The notes under the pieces are model-generated. The model had not been told where the DNA came from, did not search any database, and saw only the letters and a program-made list of their open reading frames with translations. A stretch of DNA of 64,000 nucleotides. It comes from Pseudomonas sp. FeN3W. Its GTDB lineage: Bacteria > Pseudomonadota > Gammaproteobacteria > Pseudomonadales > Pseudomonadaceae. Positions 1 to 8,080 of the stretch are shown here, piece after piece. Position 1 is the first letter of the stretch. Each line of letters starts with the position of its first letter. The stretch lies in the NCBI GenBank assembly GCA_030263805.2, contig CP136010.1:4727001-4791000 (forward strand). Direction: 5' to 3'. Both the position numbers and the translations under genes were made by a program.

Positions 1-2306
1 TAGTGGCGCAGGCTGGTCAGCGACGAGTAGCCCGTGCCGAAGTCATCCACGGCCAGGTGCACGCCGAGTGCCTTGATCCGCTTGAGCCGGTCCAGCGTGC
101 CCTGCGTTTCCCGCAGCAGGGCACTCTCGGTAACCTCCAACTCCAGCCGCTCGCCTGGCAGACCGTTCTTGCCGAGGGCCTGGGCTATCTCATCGAGCAG
201 CCGATCGTCATGCAGCTGCAATGGCGAGAGGTTGACCGAGACGACGGTATCGGCTGGCCAGTGGGTCGCCTGGTCGCAGGCCTGGTGCAGTACCCAACGC
301 CCGAGCGGAATGATCAGCCCGGTTTCTTCGGCCAGCGGAATGAACTGCTCTGGCAATAACAGCCCGCGCTCGGGGTGATTCCAGCGTACCAGCGCCTCGG
401 CACCGACGATGTGCATGCCTTCGCTCAGGTAACGGGGCTGGTAGTAGACCTCCAGCTGCTGCTCGGCAATCGCGACGCACAGCTCCTGCTCGCGTTGCAG
501 CCGCTCGTGCAGCCGTTTATCCATATCGCGGCCATAGGCGCGCCAGGTTCCCCGGCCGGCTTCCTTTGCCTGATAGAGGGCGATGTCGGCACAACGCAGC
601 AGTTCGTTGGGCTGGTTGGCATCGTTGGGCGCCAAGGCTACGCCGATGCTGGCACCGATAGTGATCTGCTGGTCCTCGTAGACGAAGGGCGCGCTGAGTG
701 CCTCGATGATGCGGTTGCAGAGACGATCGATATCGGTGTCTTCGCTCATCCGATGAAGCGCGACGACGAACTCGTCGCCGCCTAGCCGGGCTACAAGATC
801 GCCGTCGCGGGTGTGTTGGCGCAGTCGGGATGCCACGCTGATCAGCACCTCGTCGCCAGCGGCGTGACCGAGGGTGTCATTTACCGGTTTGAAGCGGTCC
901 AGATCGATGTAGAGCAGTGTCAGGGCCGAACCGCTACGAAGCGCCGCCAGATTCTGATCGAGGTAGTCGCGCAGCCGGCTGCGGTTGGGCAGGCCGGTGA
1001 GGGCATCATGCTGGGAGAGGTACTGGACGCGAGCCTGCGCCCTGGTTTCCTCGGTGATGTCGCTGGCGGTACCGCGGTAGCCGATCAGCTCGGCGTCCTG
1101 ATGGATGGCGCGTGCGGCCAGCCGGCAGAAACGCTCGCAGCCATCGGCTGCGCGATAGCTGCTGCGCAGCGGTGCGTCCTGTGGTGCCTGGAGCCAGTTC
1201 TGCAGTGCGGCGCTGTCGCTGATCAGCAGCTCCAGCAACGGGCGGCCCAGCCACTGGCTGGGCTCGTGGCCGGTGATCTGGCGAAAGCGATTGGAAAGGA
1301 AGGTCAGCCGAGCTTGCGCGTCGGTCTCCCAGATCCAGTCGGAGGCGGCCTCGGCGACATCGCGAAAACGTTCTTCGCTTTCTGCCAGCGCGCTGCGGCT
1401 GGCGGCCAGCCGTGCATAGCTGATGTCGAGCAACCGCAGGCTGCGCAAGGCATGGCGAATGAGCAACCAGGCGAGCAGCCCCAACCCCAGTGCCACGGCG
1501 GCGAGGATCGGCAGGGTGACCCATAGCAGCAGGCGCCCGGGCTGGGCCGGCGTCCAGGTGAGCTGGATGGTCGAGCCATCTTCCAGCGGTCGCTCGATGC
1601 GCGGACCATCGGTTGGCAGCGAGTCCGAAGCCAGGCGCAGACGCTCGATCGCATACTGCTCACCGATTTCTGCCAGCCGCTCGGCATCCAGCAGGTCGAC
1701 GAACAACAGAACTGATGCCGGCCCTTCGTCCTGCTCGACATCCGTACCTCCGGTGGTCAGTTCGGCCGCGACGACCAGCGCCGGCTGACCGTCAGCCCAG
1801 AGCAGGGCTGAGACGCCCGATTCTTCCTCGACTGCTTCTCGGGCTCGCGCCAGTAGTTGTGGTAAGCCGCGCTGGAGAAACTCGAAACTGTCGATTGGCT
1901 GCAGTTCGCCGCGAAACACGGAGTAGACCGTATTGCCTGCCGGAGTGATGACCAGCACCGCTTCGTAGCCGAAGTCCTTGTACAGGGACGGGCCGAGATT
2001 GGCCTGGGTAAAGGCCCAGTCGAGATCGACCTGGCTGTTTAGGTGCGCGTAGGCATCGCCCCAGAACGCATAGTCGACGATGGAGCGGTTCATCCAGTCG
2101 CGCTGCGCCTGCAGCGCCTTGCCTACGAGGAAGTGGCTTTGTTGCAGCGCGTCCTGATCGATTCGCCGGGCGATGTGGATCAGCGCAGCGGCGGCCACAA
2201 CGAGGGCGACGACCAGCAACGCGGCCATGCCAGGAAGAATGCGGCGGGCAAAGATCGATCTGGCCTTCGGTTTGACCGGGCCATCGTCGGGAGGGGGCGT
2301 TTGCAT
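1..2306 (-). CDS. CHASE4-PAS-GGDEF-EAL c-di-GMP enzyme, 3' end off the window
   Basis: Membrane-bound enzyme expected to make and/or degrade cyclic-di-GMP. It starts with ATG at 2306 and stays open to the left edge, giving 768 visible residues. In order: an N-terminal transmembrane helix (about 23-44), a periplasmic CHASE4-like sensor (about 45-260), a second helix (about 259-282), a PAS domain starting near 307, a GGDEF domain with intact GGDEF at about 505-509 and an upstream RDGD inhibitory site, and an EAL domain with GAEALVRW near 633 and the DDFGTGYSS loop near 753. Both catalytic signatures look intact, so the protein is possibly bifunctional. The end of the EAL domain and the stop codon lie outside the window. 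No operon partner is visible; the next gene upstream on this strand is the small DUF2897 gene. Confidence 0.9.
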   Translation of the reverse strand, partial: MQTPPPDDGPVKPKARSIFARRILPGMAALLVVALVVAAAALIHIARRIDQDALQQSHFLVGKALQAQRDWMNRSIVDYAFWGDAYAHLNSQVDLDWAFTQANLGPSLYKDFGYEAVLVITPAGNTVYSVFRGELQPIDSFEFLQRGLPQLLARAREAVEEESGVSALLWADGQPALVVAAELTTGGTDVEQDEGPASVLLFVDLLDAERLAEIGEQYAIERLRLASDSLPTDGPRIERPLEDGSTIQLTWTPAQPGRLLLWVTLPILAAVALGLGLLAWLLIRHALRSLRLLDISYARLAASRSALAESEERFRDVAEAASDWIWETDAQARLTFLSNRFRQITGHEPSQWLGRPLLELLISDSAALQNWLQAPQDAPLRSSYRAADGCERFCRLAARAIHQDAELIGYRGTASDITEETRAQARVQYLSQHDALTGLPNRSRLRDYLDQNLAALRSGSALTLLYIDLDRFKPVNDTLGHAAGDEVLISVASRLRQHTRDGDLVARLGGDEFVVALHRMSEDTDIDRLCNRIIEALSAPFVYEDQQITIGASIGVALAPNDANQPNELLRCADIALYQAKEAGRGTWRAYGRDMDKRLHERLQREQELCVAIAEQQLEVYYQPRYLSEGMHIVGAEALVRWNHPERGLLLPEQFIPLAEETGLIIPLGRWVLHQACDQATHWPADTVVSVNLSPLQLHDDRLLDEIAQALGKNGLPGERLELEVTESALLRETQGTLDRLKRIKALGVHLAVDDFGTGYSSLTSLRH

Positions 2307-2429
2307 GAGGGGATTCCTGCCAGCACTGCTTTGGATCGCGGCAATGGCGGCATGGTGCCGCTACCGCTCGGCAAAATCATCGTAAATAGCAGCGGACTGC
2401 CGGCCCGAACTGCTGCATTGGATCGGCTT

Positions 2430-2597
2430 TCAGCGGTCGCGGGAGTCCTGCGCGTCCGCCTCGGCGTTGCGTTGAGCGATGCGTTTCTTCTGTTCGTCGG
2501 TCAGCGGAATCTTCTTGGCCGTCGAGCGCAGCATCAGCAGGCTACCGACGATCGAGCCCAGCGCGACGAGCAGGATAAGCCAGAAATACCAAGGCAT
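2430..2597 (-). CDS. DUF2897 family small membrane protein
   Basis: A 55-residue protein with a strong Shine-Dalgarno (GGAGGAAAAAC) just before its ATG. It starts MPWYFWLILLVALGSIVG, a single transmembrane helix of about 20 residues, and continues with a charged cytoplasmic tail rich in Lys, Asp, Gln and Arg. The pattern matches the DUF2897 family, which in pseudomonads sits beside pyrF as it does here. The function is unknown. It lies between pyrF and the GGDEF/EAL gene and is transcribed away from pyrF, so the two genes diverge across about 165 bases. Confidence 0.8.
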   Translation of the reverse strand: MPWYFWLILLVALGSIVGSLLMLRSTAKKIPLTDEQKKRIAQRNAEADAQDSRDR

Positions 2598-2763
2598 GTT
2601 TTTCCTCCAGGCGATTGATCGGCTATGGCGCGCCGCACTCTACGGGGCGGCGCCTGGGTGGTCACGATCTGCGTTGCGATAGCTATTCTGACCCCGCAGG
2701 CAGGCTTTCGTCGCGTGCGGTGTTTTCTGCGACAATGCGCGCCGACTTTTCCGAGGACGTGTC

Positions 2764-3459
2764 ATGACCTGCCAGACTCCGATTATCGTAGCGCTCGATT
2801 TCCCATCCCGCGATGCTGCTTTGGCATTGGCGCGCCAGCTCGATCCGCGGCTTTGCCGGGTCAAGGTCGGCAAGGAGCTGTTCACGCGTTGTGGTCCTGC
2901 CGTGGTCGAGGCATTGCAGGGAATGGGCTTCGAGGTGTTTCTCGACCTCAAGTTTCACGATATTCCCAACACCACCGCGATGGCGGTGAAGGCTGCTGCC
3001 GAGCTGGGTGTGTGGATGGTCAACGTGCACTGCTCCGGCGGTCTGCGGATGATGGCGGCCTGCCGTGACACGCTTTCCGGCATGTCCGGGCCTGCGCCGT
3101 TGCTGATCGGTGTCACCGTGCTGACCAGCATGGAACAGGACGACCTCGCCGGCATCGGTCTGGATGTCGCGCCGCAGGAGCAGGTGTTGCGGCTGGCCGG
3201 GCTGGCTGCGCAGGCTGGGCTGGATGGGCTGGTCTGTTCGGCGCAGGAGGCCGTGCCGCTCAAGGCGCAATTCCCCGCGCTGCAGCTGGTCACTCCGGGC
3301 ATTCGTCCGGCCGGCAGTGCGCAGGACGACCAGCGGCGCATCCTGACTCCCGCCCAGGCCATGGCTGCAGGCTCCGATTATCTGGTGATCGGCCGGCCGA
3401 TCGCGCAGGCAGCCGATCCGGCACAAGCGTTGGCAGCCGTGGTGGCTGAGCTGGCATGA
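2764..3459 (+). CDS. pyrF: Orotidine 5'-phosphate decarboxylase
   Basis: Decarboxylates OMP to UMP, the last step of de novo pyrimidine synthesis, in the cytoplasm. The 231 residues are the usual size for the short bacterial enzyme. The N-terminal substrate aspartate (VALDFPSRDAA) and the catalytic DLKFHDIPNT motif (Asp-x-Lys-x-x-Asp, around residues 59-68) are present. Near the C-terminus, TPGIRP and IGRPI form the phosphate-binding loops. ATG at 2764 gives the family's usual N-terminus. The gene appears monocistronic, ending just before a hairpin shared with the convergent oxidoreductase gene. Confidence 0.96.
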   Translation: MTCQTPIIVALDFPSRDAALALARQLDPRLCRVKVGKELFTRCGPAVVEALQGMGFEVFLDLKFHDIPNTTAMAVKAAAELGVWMVNVHCSGGLRMMAACRDTLSGMSGPAPLLIGVTVLTSMEQDDLAGIGLDVAPQEQVLRLAGLAAQAGLDGLVCSAQEAVPLKAQFPALQLVTPGIRPAGSAQDDQRRILTPAQAMAAGSDYLVIGRPIAQAADPAQALAAVVAELA

Positions 3460-3461
3460 CG

Positions 3462-3493
3462 AAAAAAGGCTGGGCCTCACGGCTCAGCCTTCT
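3462..3493. terminator. Bidirectional intrinsic terminator between pyrF and the oxidoreductase
   Basis: Arms at 3466-3476 and 3481-3491 pair over 11 bases with one G-U, closed by the loop TCAC. On the minus strand the stem runs into a T6 tract, a good terminator for the gene ending at 3513. On the plus strand the T tract is weaker (CCTTCTT). Confidence 0.75.
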
Positions 3494-3512
3494 TGACGCA
3501 GCGGGCGGGTGA

Positions 3513-4517
3513 TCAACTGACCTTGAGCACCAGCTTGCCGAAGTTGCCGCCGGTGAACAGCTTCATCAGCGTGTCTGGAAAGGTCTGCAGCCCTTCGATG
3601 ATGTCCTCCTTGCTCTTGAGCTGGCCGCTCGCGAGCCATTCAGCCATGTCGCGCATCGCCTCGGGGTAGCGCGAGACGTAGTCGGTCACCACCATACCTT
3701 CCATGCGCGCGCGATTGACCAGCAGCGACAGGTAGTTGGATGGGCCCTTCACCGCTTCCTTGTTGTTGTACTGGCTGATGGCACCGCAGATGACCACTCG
3801 CGCGCCGACGCTGATGCGTTGCAGCACCGTATCCAGAATGTCGCCGCCGACGTTGTCGAAGAACACATCCACGCCTTTCGGGCATTCACGCTTCAAGCCC
3901 GCTGCCAAATCTTCGTTCTTGTAATCGATGGCGCCGTCGAAACCGAGTTTCTCGGTGAGGAAACGGCACTTGTCCGCGCCACCGGCGATACCCACCACGC
4001 GACATCCCTTGATCTTGGCGATCTGCCCGGCAACGCTGCCGACCGCACCGGCGGCCCCGGAGATCACCACGGTCTCGCCGGCCTTGGGCTGGCCGACCGC
4101 GAGCAGCGCGAAGTAGGCGGTCATGCCGGTCATGCCCAGCGCCGACAGGTAACGCGGCAGCGGGGCCTGCTGCGGATCGACCTTGTAGAAGCCTTTCGGC
4201 TCGCCGAGATAGTACGCCTGCACGCCCAGCGCACCGTTTACATAGTCGCCTTCCTTGTAGTCCGGGTGCTGCGAGGCGATCACCTTGCCGACGCCGAGGG
4301 CGCGCATCACTTCGCCGATGCCCACCGGCGGAATGTAGGACTTGGCATCGTTCATCCAGCCGCGCATGGCTGGGTCGATGGACAGGTATTCGACCTTGAC
4401 CAGAATCTGATTGGGGCCAGGCTCGCTCACCGGCTTCTCGACGTAGTCGAAGGTCTCCCGGGTCGGCGCACCGATCGGCCGCTGGGCTAGCAGGAATTGC
4501 TGGTTGAGCAGGGTCAT
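3513..4517 (-). CDS. NADP-dependent oxidoreductase, CurA/leukotriene B4 dehydrogenase-like MDR family
   Basis: A 334-residue zinc-independent medium-chain dehydrogenase/reductase. Proteins of this family reduce activated carbon-carbon double bonds (enals, enones, quinones) with NADPH. The N-terminal catalytic domain contains LSIDPAMRGWM and the nucleotide fold carries GAAGAVGSVAGQ around residues 153-164. The start at 4517 follows a GAGG ribosome site; an in-frame extension upstream to 4958 lacks family similarity and was rejected. The gene stands alone and diverges from the SDR gene at 4735 across about 217 bases. The substrate cannot be read from the sequence. Confidence 0.88.
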   Translation of the reverse strand: MTLLNQQFLLAQRPIGAPTRETFDYVEKPVSEPGPNQILVKVEYLSIDPAMRGWMNDAKSYIPPVGIGEVMRALGVGKVIASQHPDYKEGDYVNGALGVQAYYLGEPKGFYKVDPQQAPLPRYLSALGMTGMTAYFALLAVGQPKAGETVVISGAAGAVGSVAGQIAKIKGCRVVGIAGGADKCRFLTEKLGFDGAIDYKNEDLAAGLKRECPKGVDVFFDNVGGDILDTVLQRISVGARVVICGAISQYNNKEAVKGPSNYLSLLVNRARMEGMVVTDYVSRYPEAMRDMAEWLASGQLKSKEDIIEGLQTFPDTLMKLFTGGNFGKLVLKVS

Positions 4518-4734
4518 GAAATAAACCTCGTGTTTGCGAAAGGTTTGGTTTAGCCCGGCCAGCACCGCGCTGCAAGCTACGTCGGCAGGCTGGAATGAAA
4601 GGGCATCCAGTTCGGTGATATGACCGTGACGGCAGTTAAATGCACGAGCGCATAGCGGTATAAGTTCGACCGGGAAGCCTTGTGCGGTCATTTTGCAGGC
4701 GCAAGGTGAGTCGAATTCTTCGGGAAGAACAATC

Positions 4735-5496
4735 ATGAGCATGACATTCTCCGGGCAGGTTGCCCTGGTTACCGGCGCAGCGGCAGGAATCGGTCGCGCC
4801 ACGGCGCAGGCGTTCGCCGAGCAGGGTCTCAAGGTGGTGCTGGCCGACATCGATGAGGCGGGCATTCGCGATGGCGCAGAAAGCATTCGTGCTGCTGGCG
4901 GCGAGGCGATCGCCGTGCGCTGCGACGTAACGCGCGATGCGGAGGTCAAGGCGCTCATCGAGCAGACGCTGGCGCAGTACGGGCGGCTCGATTACGCCTT
5001 CAACAACGCCGGCATCGAGATCGAGCAGGGGCGCCTGGCCGAGGGCAGCGAGGCGGAGTTCGATGCGATCATGGGCGTCAACGTCAAGGGTGTCTGGCTG
5101 TGCATGAAGCATCAGCTGCCGGTCATGCTGGCGCAGGGCGGCGGCGCGATCGTCAACACCGCGTCAGTCGCAGGTCTTGGCGCGGCGCCGAAGATGAGCA
5201 TCTACGCGGCATCCAAGCATGCGGTGATCGGCCTGACCAAGTCGGCGGCGATCGAATACGCCAAGAAGCAGGTTCGCGTGAATGCGGTATGCCCGGCGGT
5301 GATCGACACCGACATGTTCCGCCGCGCCTACGAGGCGGACCCGCGCAAGGCCGAGTTCGCTGCCGCGATGCACCCGGTCGGGCGCATCGGCAAGGTCGAG
5401 GAAATTGCGGCTGCGGTGCTGTACCTGTGCAGCGACGGCGCCGCCTTCACCACCGGCCACGCGCTGGCGGTGGATGGCGGGGCGACGGCGATCTAG
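4735..5496 (+). CDS. SDR-family NAD(P)-dependent oxidoreductase
   Basis: A classical short-chain dehydrogenase of 253 residues. It has the glycine-rich cofactor loop TGAAAGIG near residue 14, NNAG near 89, a catalytic Ser near 144, and the Tyr-x-x-x-Lys pair (YAASK) near 157-161. The C-terminal HALAVDGG is typical of the 'glucose 1-dehydrogenase-like' group, but the true substrate is unknown. ATG at 4735 follows GGAAGAAC; a second ATG at 4741 is also possible. A 14-residue-longer reading from 4693 would contain the ribosome site and was not used. The gene is followed directly by the large inverted-repeat element. Confidence 0.9.
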   Translation: MSMTFSGQVALVTGAAAGIGRATAQAFAEQGLKVVLADIDEAGIRDGAESIRAAGGEAIAVRCDVTRDAEVKALIEQTLAQYGRLDYAFNNAGIEIEQGRLAEGSEAEFDAIMGVNVKGVWLCMKHQLPVMLAQGGGAIVNTASVAGLGAAPKMSIYAASKHAVIGLTKSAAIEYAKKQVRVNAVCPAVIDTDMFRRAYEADPRKAEFAAAMHPVGRIGKVEEIAAAVLYLCSDGAAFTTGHALAVDGGATAI

Positions 5497-5598
5497 GTTG
5501 TCGGTGTTCGGGATGGGGGCTGCTGATACCGTACTGGCAAGATTGGATGTTGAATGAAAGTTTCGCTTTCATGATCGCTTATCGAGTTGCTTGAAAGT

Positions 5599-5930
5599 TT
5601 GGTTTCGCCCTGCTGGGCGAGTCCCTTTTGGCAGTCGCCCGGATGGCCGGCCCCGCCAAAAGGAACCAAAAAGTCTTGCCCCTTGCATCCGGCCCCAGCT
5701 GCGCCGGGGTTCGTTACTTGCTTCGCTCGCCCTTCGGGCCAGCCTGCGGCTGTTACTCCGCTACGCTCCGTTTCGCTCCATCGTCGCTCCAGGGGTCGGC
5801 TTACAAGGGCCATCCATGGCCCTTTAAGCCTTTCGCCGCATCCCTGCGGCTCAACCCCTTACGCGACGATTCCGCTCACCCTCCTGATGGGGCGTTTGGA
5901 GTCGCCTGATAGTTTGTGCATCGAGCAAAA
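5599..5930 (+). repeat. Left copy of the hairpin-rich repeat
   Basis: Three hairpins can be drawn. CCTTTTGGC at 5624-5632 pairs with GCCAAAAGG at 5655-5663. CCCCAGC/GCCGGGG at 5693-5709 has one A-C mismatch. AAGGGCCAT/ATGGCCCTT at 5805-5824 is perfect. The copy ends in the GAGTCGCCTG block. Confidence 0.7.
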
Positions 5931-5959
5931 AGCAAAAATCAATAATTCTCGATCTCCAC

Positions 5960-6215
5960 GATCTTCCAGGCGACTCGGACTCCGTTCCCGTCAGGAGGCC
6001 GAGTGGAGGTGTCGCGCAGGGGGACGCGAGGCATGGACGCCGAGCGAGGAACGAAGGGACAGGGACGTCCCTTCGTGACGGCCCCCGGAGCGGCACCGGA
6101 AGGAGGGAACCCCGGCGCAGCCGGGGCCGGATGTCGGGTGGCCTTCTTTTTGGTTCCTTTTTCTTGGCCAAGCAAGAAAAAGGGACTCGCCCAGCAGGGC
6201 GAAACCAGAAGTATC
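5960..6215 (-). repeat. Right copy of the hairpin-rich repeat, inverted
   Basis: Same order of hairpins as the left copy, with different arm sequences that still pair. CCTTTTTCTTG pairs with CAAGAAAAAGG at 6156-6183 (11 base pairs). CCCCGGC pairs with GCCGGGG at 6110-6126 (perfect). ACGAAGGGAC pairs with GTCCCTTCGT at 6051-6076 (10 base pairs). Keeping pairing while sequence diverges suggests the folded form matters. Confidence 0.7.
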
Positions 6216-6304
6216 AGCACACTCGCTAAGCGCCCTGATCACCGAGGTACAACCCTGGGATGACAGCAACACGCAATCTTGCCAGTCCGGTTGTCTACCC
6301 AGCT

Positions 6305-7492
6305 TCAGACCCGCTTGTTAAGAATCACCAGCGTCAGCGCCCCCGCGATCAACCCCCAGAGCGCTGCGCCGATACCGAACAACGTCAATCCGGAAGCGGT
6401 GACCATGAAGGTGATCAGCGCCGCCTCGCGCTCGTGCGGCTGCTGCATCGCCTGGGTCAGTCCCGAGCCAATCGAGCCGAGCAGCGCCAGCGCCGCGATG
6501 GACAGCACCAGCGCCGCCGGGAAGGCTGCGAACAGCGCTGCCAGGGTGGCGCCGAAGATGCCGGCGATGCCATAGAACACCCCGCACCAGACAGCCGCGG
6601 TATAGCGCTTGTGTGGGTCGGGGTGCGCCTCGGGGCCGGCGCAGATAGCCATGGTGATCGCCGCCAGGTGGATGCCGTGGGAACCGAAGGGCGCCAGCAG
6701 CACCGAGGCGATGCCGGTGGTGGAGATCAGTGGCGAGGCCGGTACCTGGTAGCCTTCGGCGCGCAATACGGCGAGTCCCGGCATGTTCTGCGAGGCCATG
6801 GCGATGACGAACAGCGGGATGCCGATACTGAAGATCGCTGCGAGGGAAAACGCCGGTGTGGTCCACACCGGCACCGCGACCTGCAGGCTGAAGCGCTGGA
6901 AATCCAGCAGGCCTGACAACCCGGCGATCAGGCAGCCGACCAGCAGTGCGCCGAGCACCGCGTAGCGCGGCAGCAGGCGCTTGGCCAGCAGGTAGCTGAA
7001 GAACATGCCGAGCACCAGCAACGGCTGAATCTCGACGGCACGGAAAATCTCGCTGCCGATATTGAACAGTACGCCGGCCAGCAGGGCGGCGGCCAGCGAG
7101 GCCGGCACCCGGCGCATCAGCCGGTCGAAGCTGCCCGTCAGGCCGCACAGGGCGATCAGCGCCGAGGCGAAGATGAACGCGCCGATCGCCTCGGCATACG
7201 GCACGCCGGGCAGGCTGGTGATCAGCAGGGCCGCGCCCGGCGTCGACCAGGCGACCACCACCGGCGTGCGATAGCGCAGCGACAGACCGATGCTGCAGAT
7301 CGCCATGCCGATCGATAGCGCCCAGATCCAGGAGGATATCTGCTGCCCGCTCAGGCCCGCCGCCTGGCCGGCCTGGAACATCAGCACCAGCGAGCTGGTA
7401 TAGCCGGTGAGCATGGCGATGAAGCCGGCGACGACGGTCGAAGGCGAGCTGTCGCTCAGGGGGCGCAGGGCGGTGCGGCTGATCTGGTTCAT
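6305..7492 (-). CDS. benE: BenE-family benzoate/H+ symporter-like transporter
   Basis: A 395-residue, very hydrophobic inner-membrane protein with about 12 predicted helices. The family signature is clear at the N-terminus (VVAGFIAMLTGYTSSLVL) and in RTPVVVAWSTPGAALL near residue 75. BenE proteins import benzoate with protons, but no benzoate-degradation genes are nearby, so the substrate is uncertain. Transcription runs toward the inverted-repeat element, which begins 14 bases after the stop, so the element could serve as its 3' end. The gene diverges from the fliE operon across 245 bases. The symbol refers to the family. Confidence 0.88.
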   Translation of the reverse strand: MNQISRTALRPLSDSSPSTVVAGFIAMLTGYTSSLVLMFQAGQAAGLSGQQISSWIWALSIGMAICSIGLSLRYRTPVVVAWSTPGAALLITSLPGVPYAEAIGAFIFASALIALCGLTGSFDRLMRRVPASLAAALLAGVLFNIGSEIFRAVEIQPLLVLGMFFSYLLAKRLLPRYAVLGALLVGCLIAGLSGLLDFQRFSLQVAVPVWTTPAFSLAAIFSIGIPLFVIAMASQNMPGLAVLRAEGYQVPASPLISTTGIASVLLAPFGSHGIHLAAITMAICAGPEAHPDPHKRYTAAVWCGVFYGIAGIFGATLAALFAAFPAALVLSIAALALLGSIGSGLTQAMQQPHEREAALITFMVTASGLTLFGIGAALWGLIAGALTLVILNKRV

Positions 7493-7665
7493 TGCTGTTT
7501 TCTACTTATGCAAGGTATGGCGTCGCGCGGCTGCTGCGAGCCTATCGTACAAGCCTATTGGCGGTGGTCGGGTAGCGTCGCGGTACAGCCACCAGCGGAT
7601 TGCACGTAACAGTCGCGGCGATGTGCGTGCAGGTCATCGCCGTGCCAGGCCGTTGGTATTCGATC

Positions 7666-7680
7666 TGGCACCCTTGTTGC
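7666..7680 (+). promoter_or_regulatory. Sigma-54 promoter for the fliE operon
   Basis: TGGCACCCTTGTTGC has GG and GC exactly 10 bases apart, matching the -24/-12 consensus. It lies 57 bases before fliE, whose orthologues are RpoN-dependent in Pseudomonas. Confidence 0.85.
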
Positions 7681-7737
7681 TATCTAGTCTTTGCCTGCCG
7701 CGATGCGTCAAAAAAACCGCGGCTGTTGGAGGAATAG

Positions 7738-8067
7738 ATGAGTCAGGGTGTTCAATTCAATCGCTTGATGCTGGAAATGCGGGCCATGCAGACCGATGCA
7801 ATGGCGCGCGCCAAGCCGGAGGTCAAGACCCAGGAGGTCGGCGCTCCGAGCTTTTCCGACATGCTTGGCCAGGCGGTGAATAAAGTGCACGAAACCCAGC
7901 AGGTTTCGAGCCAGCTGTCGTCTGCCTTCGAGATGGGGCAAGGCGGTGTCGACCTGACCGAAGTGATGATCGCCTCCCAGAAGGCCAGCGTTTCCTTTCA
8001 AGCCATGACCCAGGTGCGCAACAAACTGGTTCAGGCTTATCAAGACATCATGCAGATGCCGGTGTGA
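7738..8067 (+). CDS. fliE: Flagellar hook-basal body protein FliE
   Basis: A small (109-residue) rod-base protein linking the MS ring to the proximal rod and assembling around the export gate. The C-terminal part (DLTEVMIASQKASVSFQAMTQVRNKLVQAYQ) carries the conserved FliE helix that resembles rod-protein ends. A strong GGAGG lies just before the ATG at 7738. First gene of the run fliE-fliF-fliG-fliH-fliI-fliJ, behind a sigma-54 promoter. In P. aeruginosa fleSR sits immediately upstream of fliE; here that place is taken by benE on the opposite strand. Confidence 0.96.
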   Translation: MSQGVQFNRLMLEMRAMQTDAMARAKPEVKTQEVGAPSFSDMLGQAVNKVHETQQVSSQLSSAFEMGQGGVDLTEVMIASQKASVSFQAMTQVRNKLVQAYQDIMQMPV

Positions 8068-8080
8068 GGCGGATTGAATC

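Larger units (their letters stand above)
5528..6291. repeat. 764-bp element of two inverted, diverged copies of a hairpin-rich Pseudomonas-type repeat
   Basis: The whole gap between the SDR gene and benE holds this element. Its ends are 18-base inverted repeats matching at 17 positions: ACCGTACTGGCAAGATTG at 5528-5545, and the complement of ACCGGACTGGCAAGATTG at 6274-6291. Inside, two copies face each other tail to tail (about 5599-5930 and 5960-6207). Both begin GGTTTCGCCCTGCTGGGCGA, share CATCCGGCCCC and the block CTCCTGA-GG, and end near GAGTCGCCTG. No target-site duplication or transposase is seen. Short open frames here resemble 'hypothetical proteins' often called in such repeats and are not accepted as genes. 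Confidence 0.8.

Noticed and set aside
4518..4958. N-terminal extension of the oxidoreductase gene to 4958
   Set aside because: The extra 147 residues have no similarity to the family, cover the SDR start on the other strand, and the start at 4517 has its own ribosome site.
5587..6272. Several short open frames on both strands within the inverted repeat
   Set aside because: They follow the repeat symmetry, share its hairpins, and lack ribosome sites; they are best read as repeat-derived false genes.
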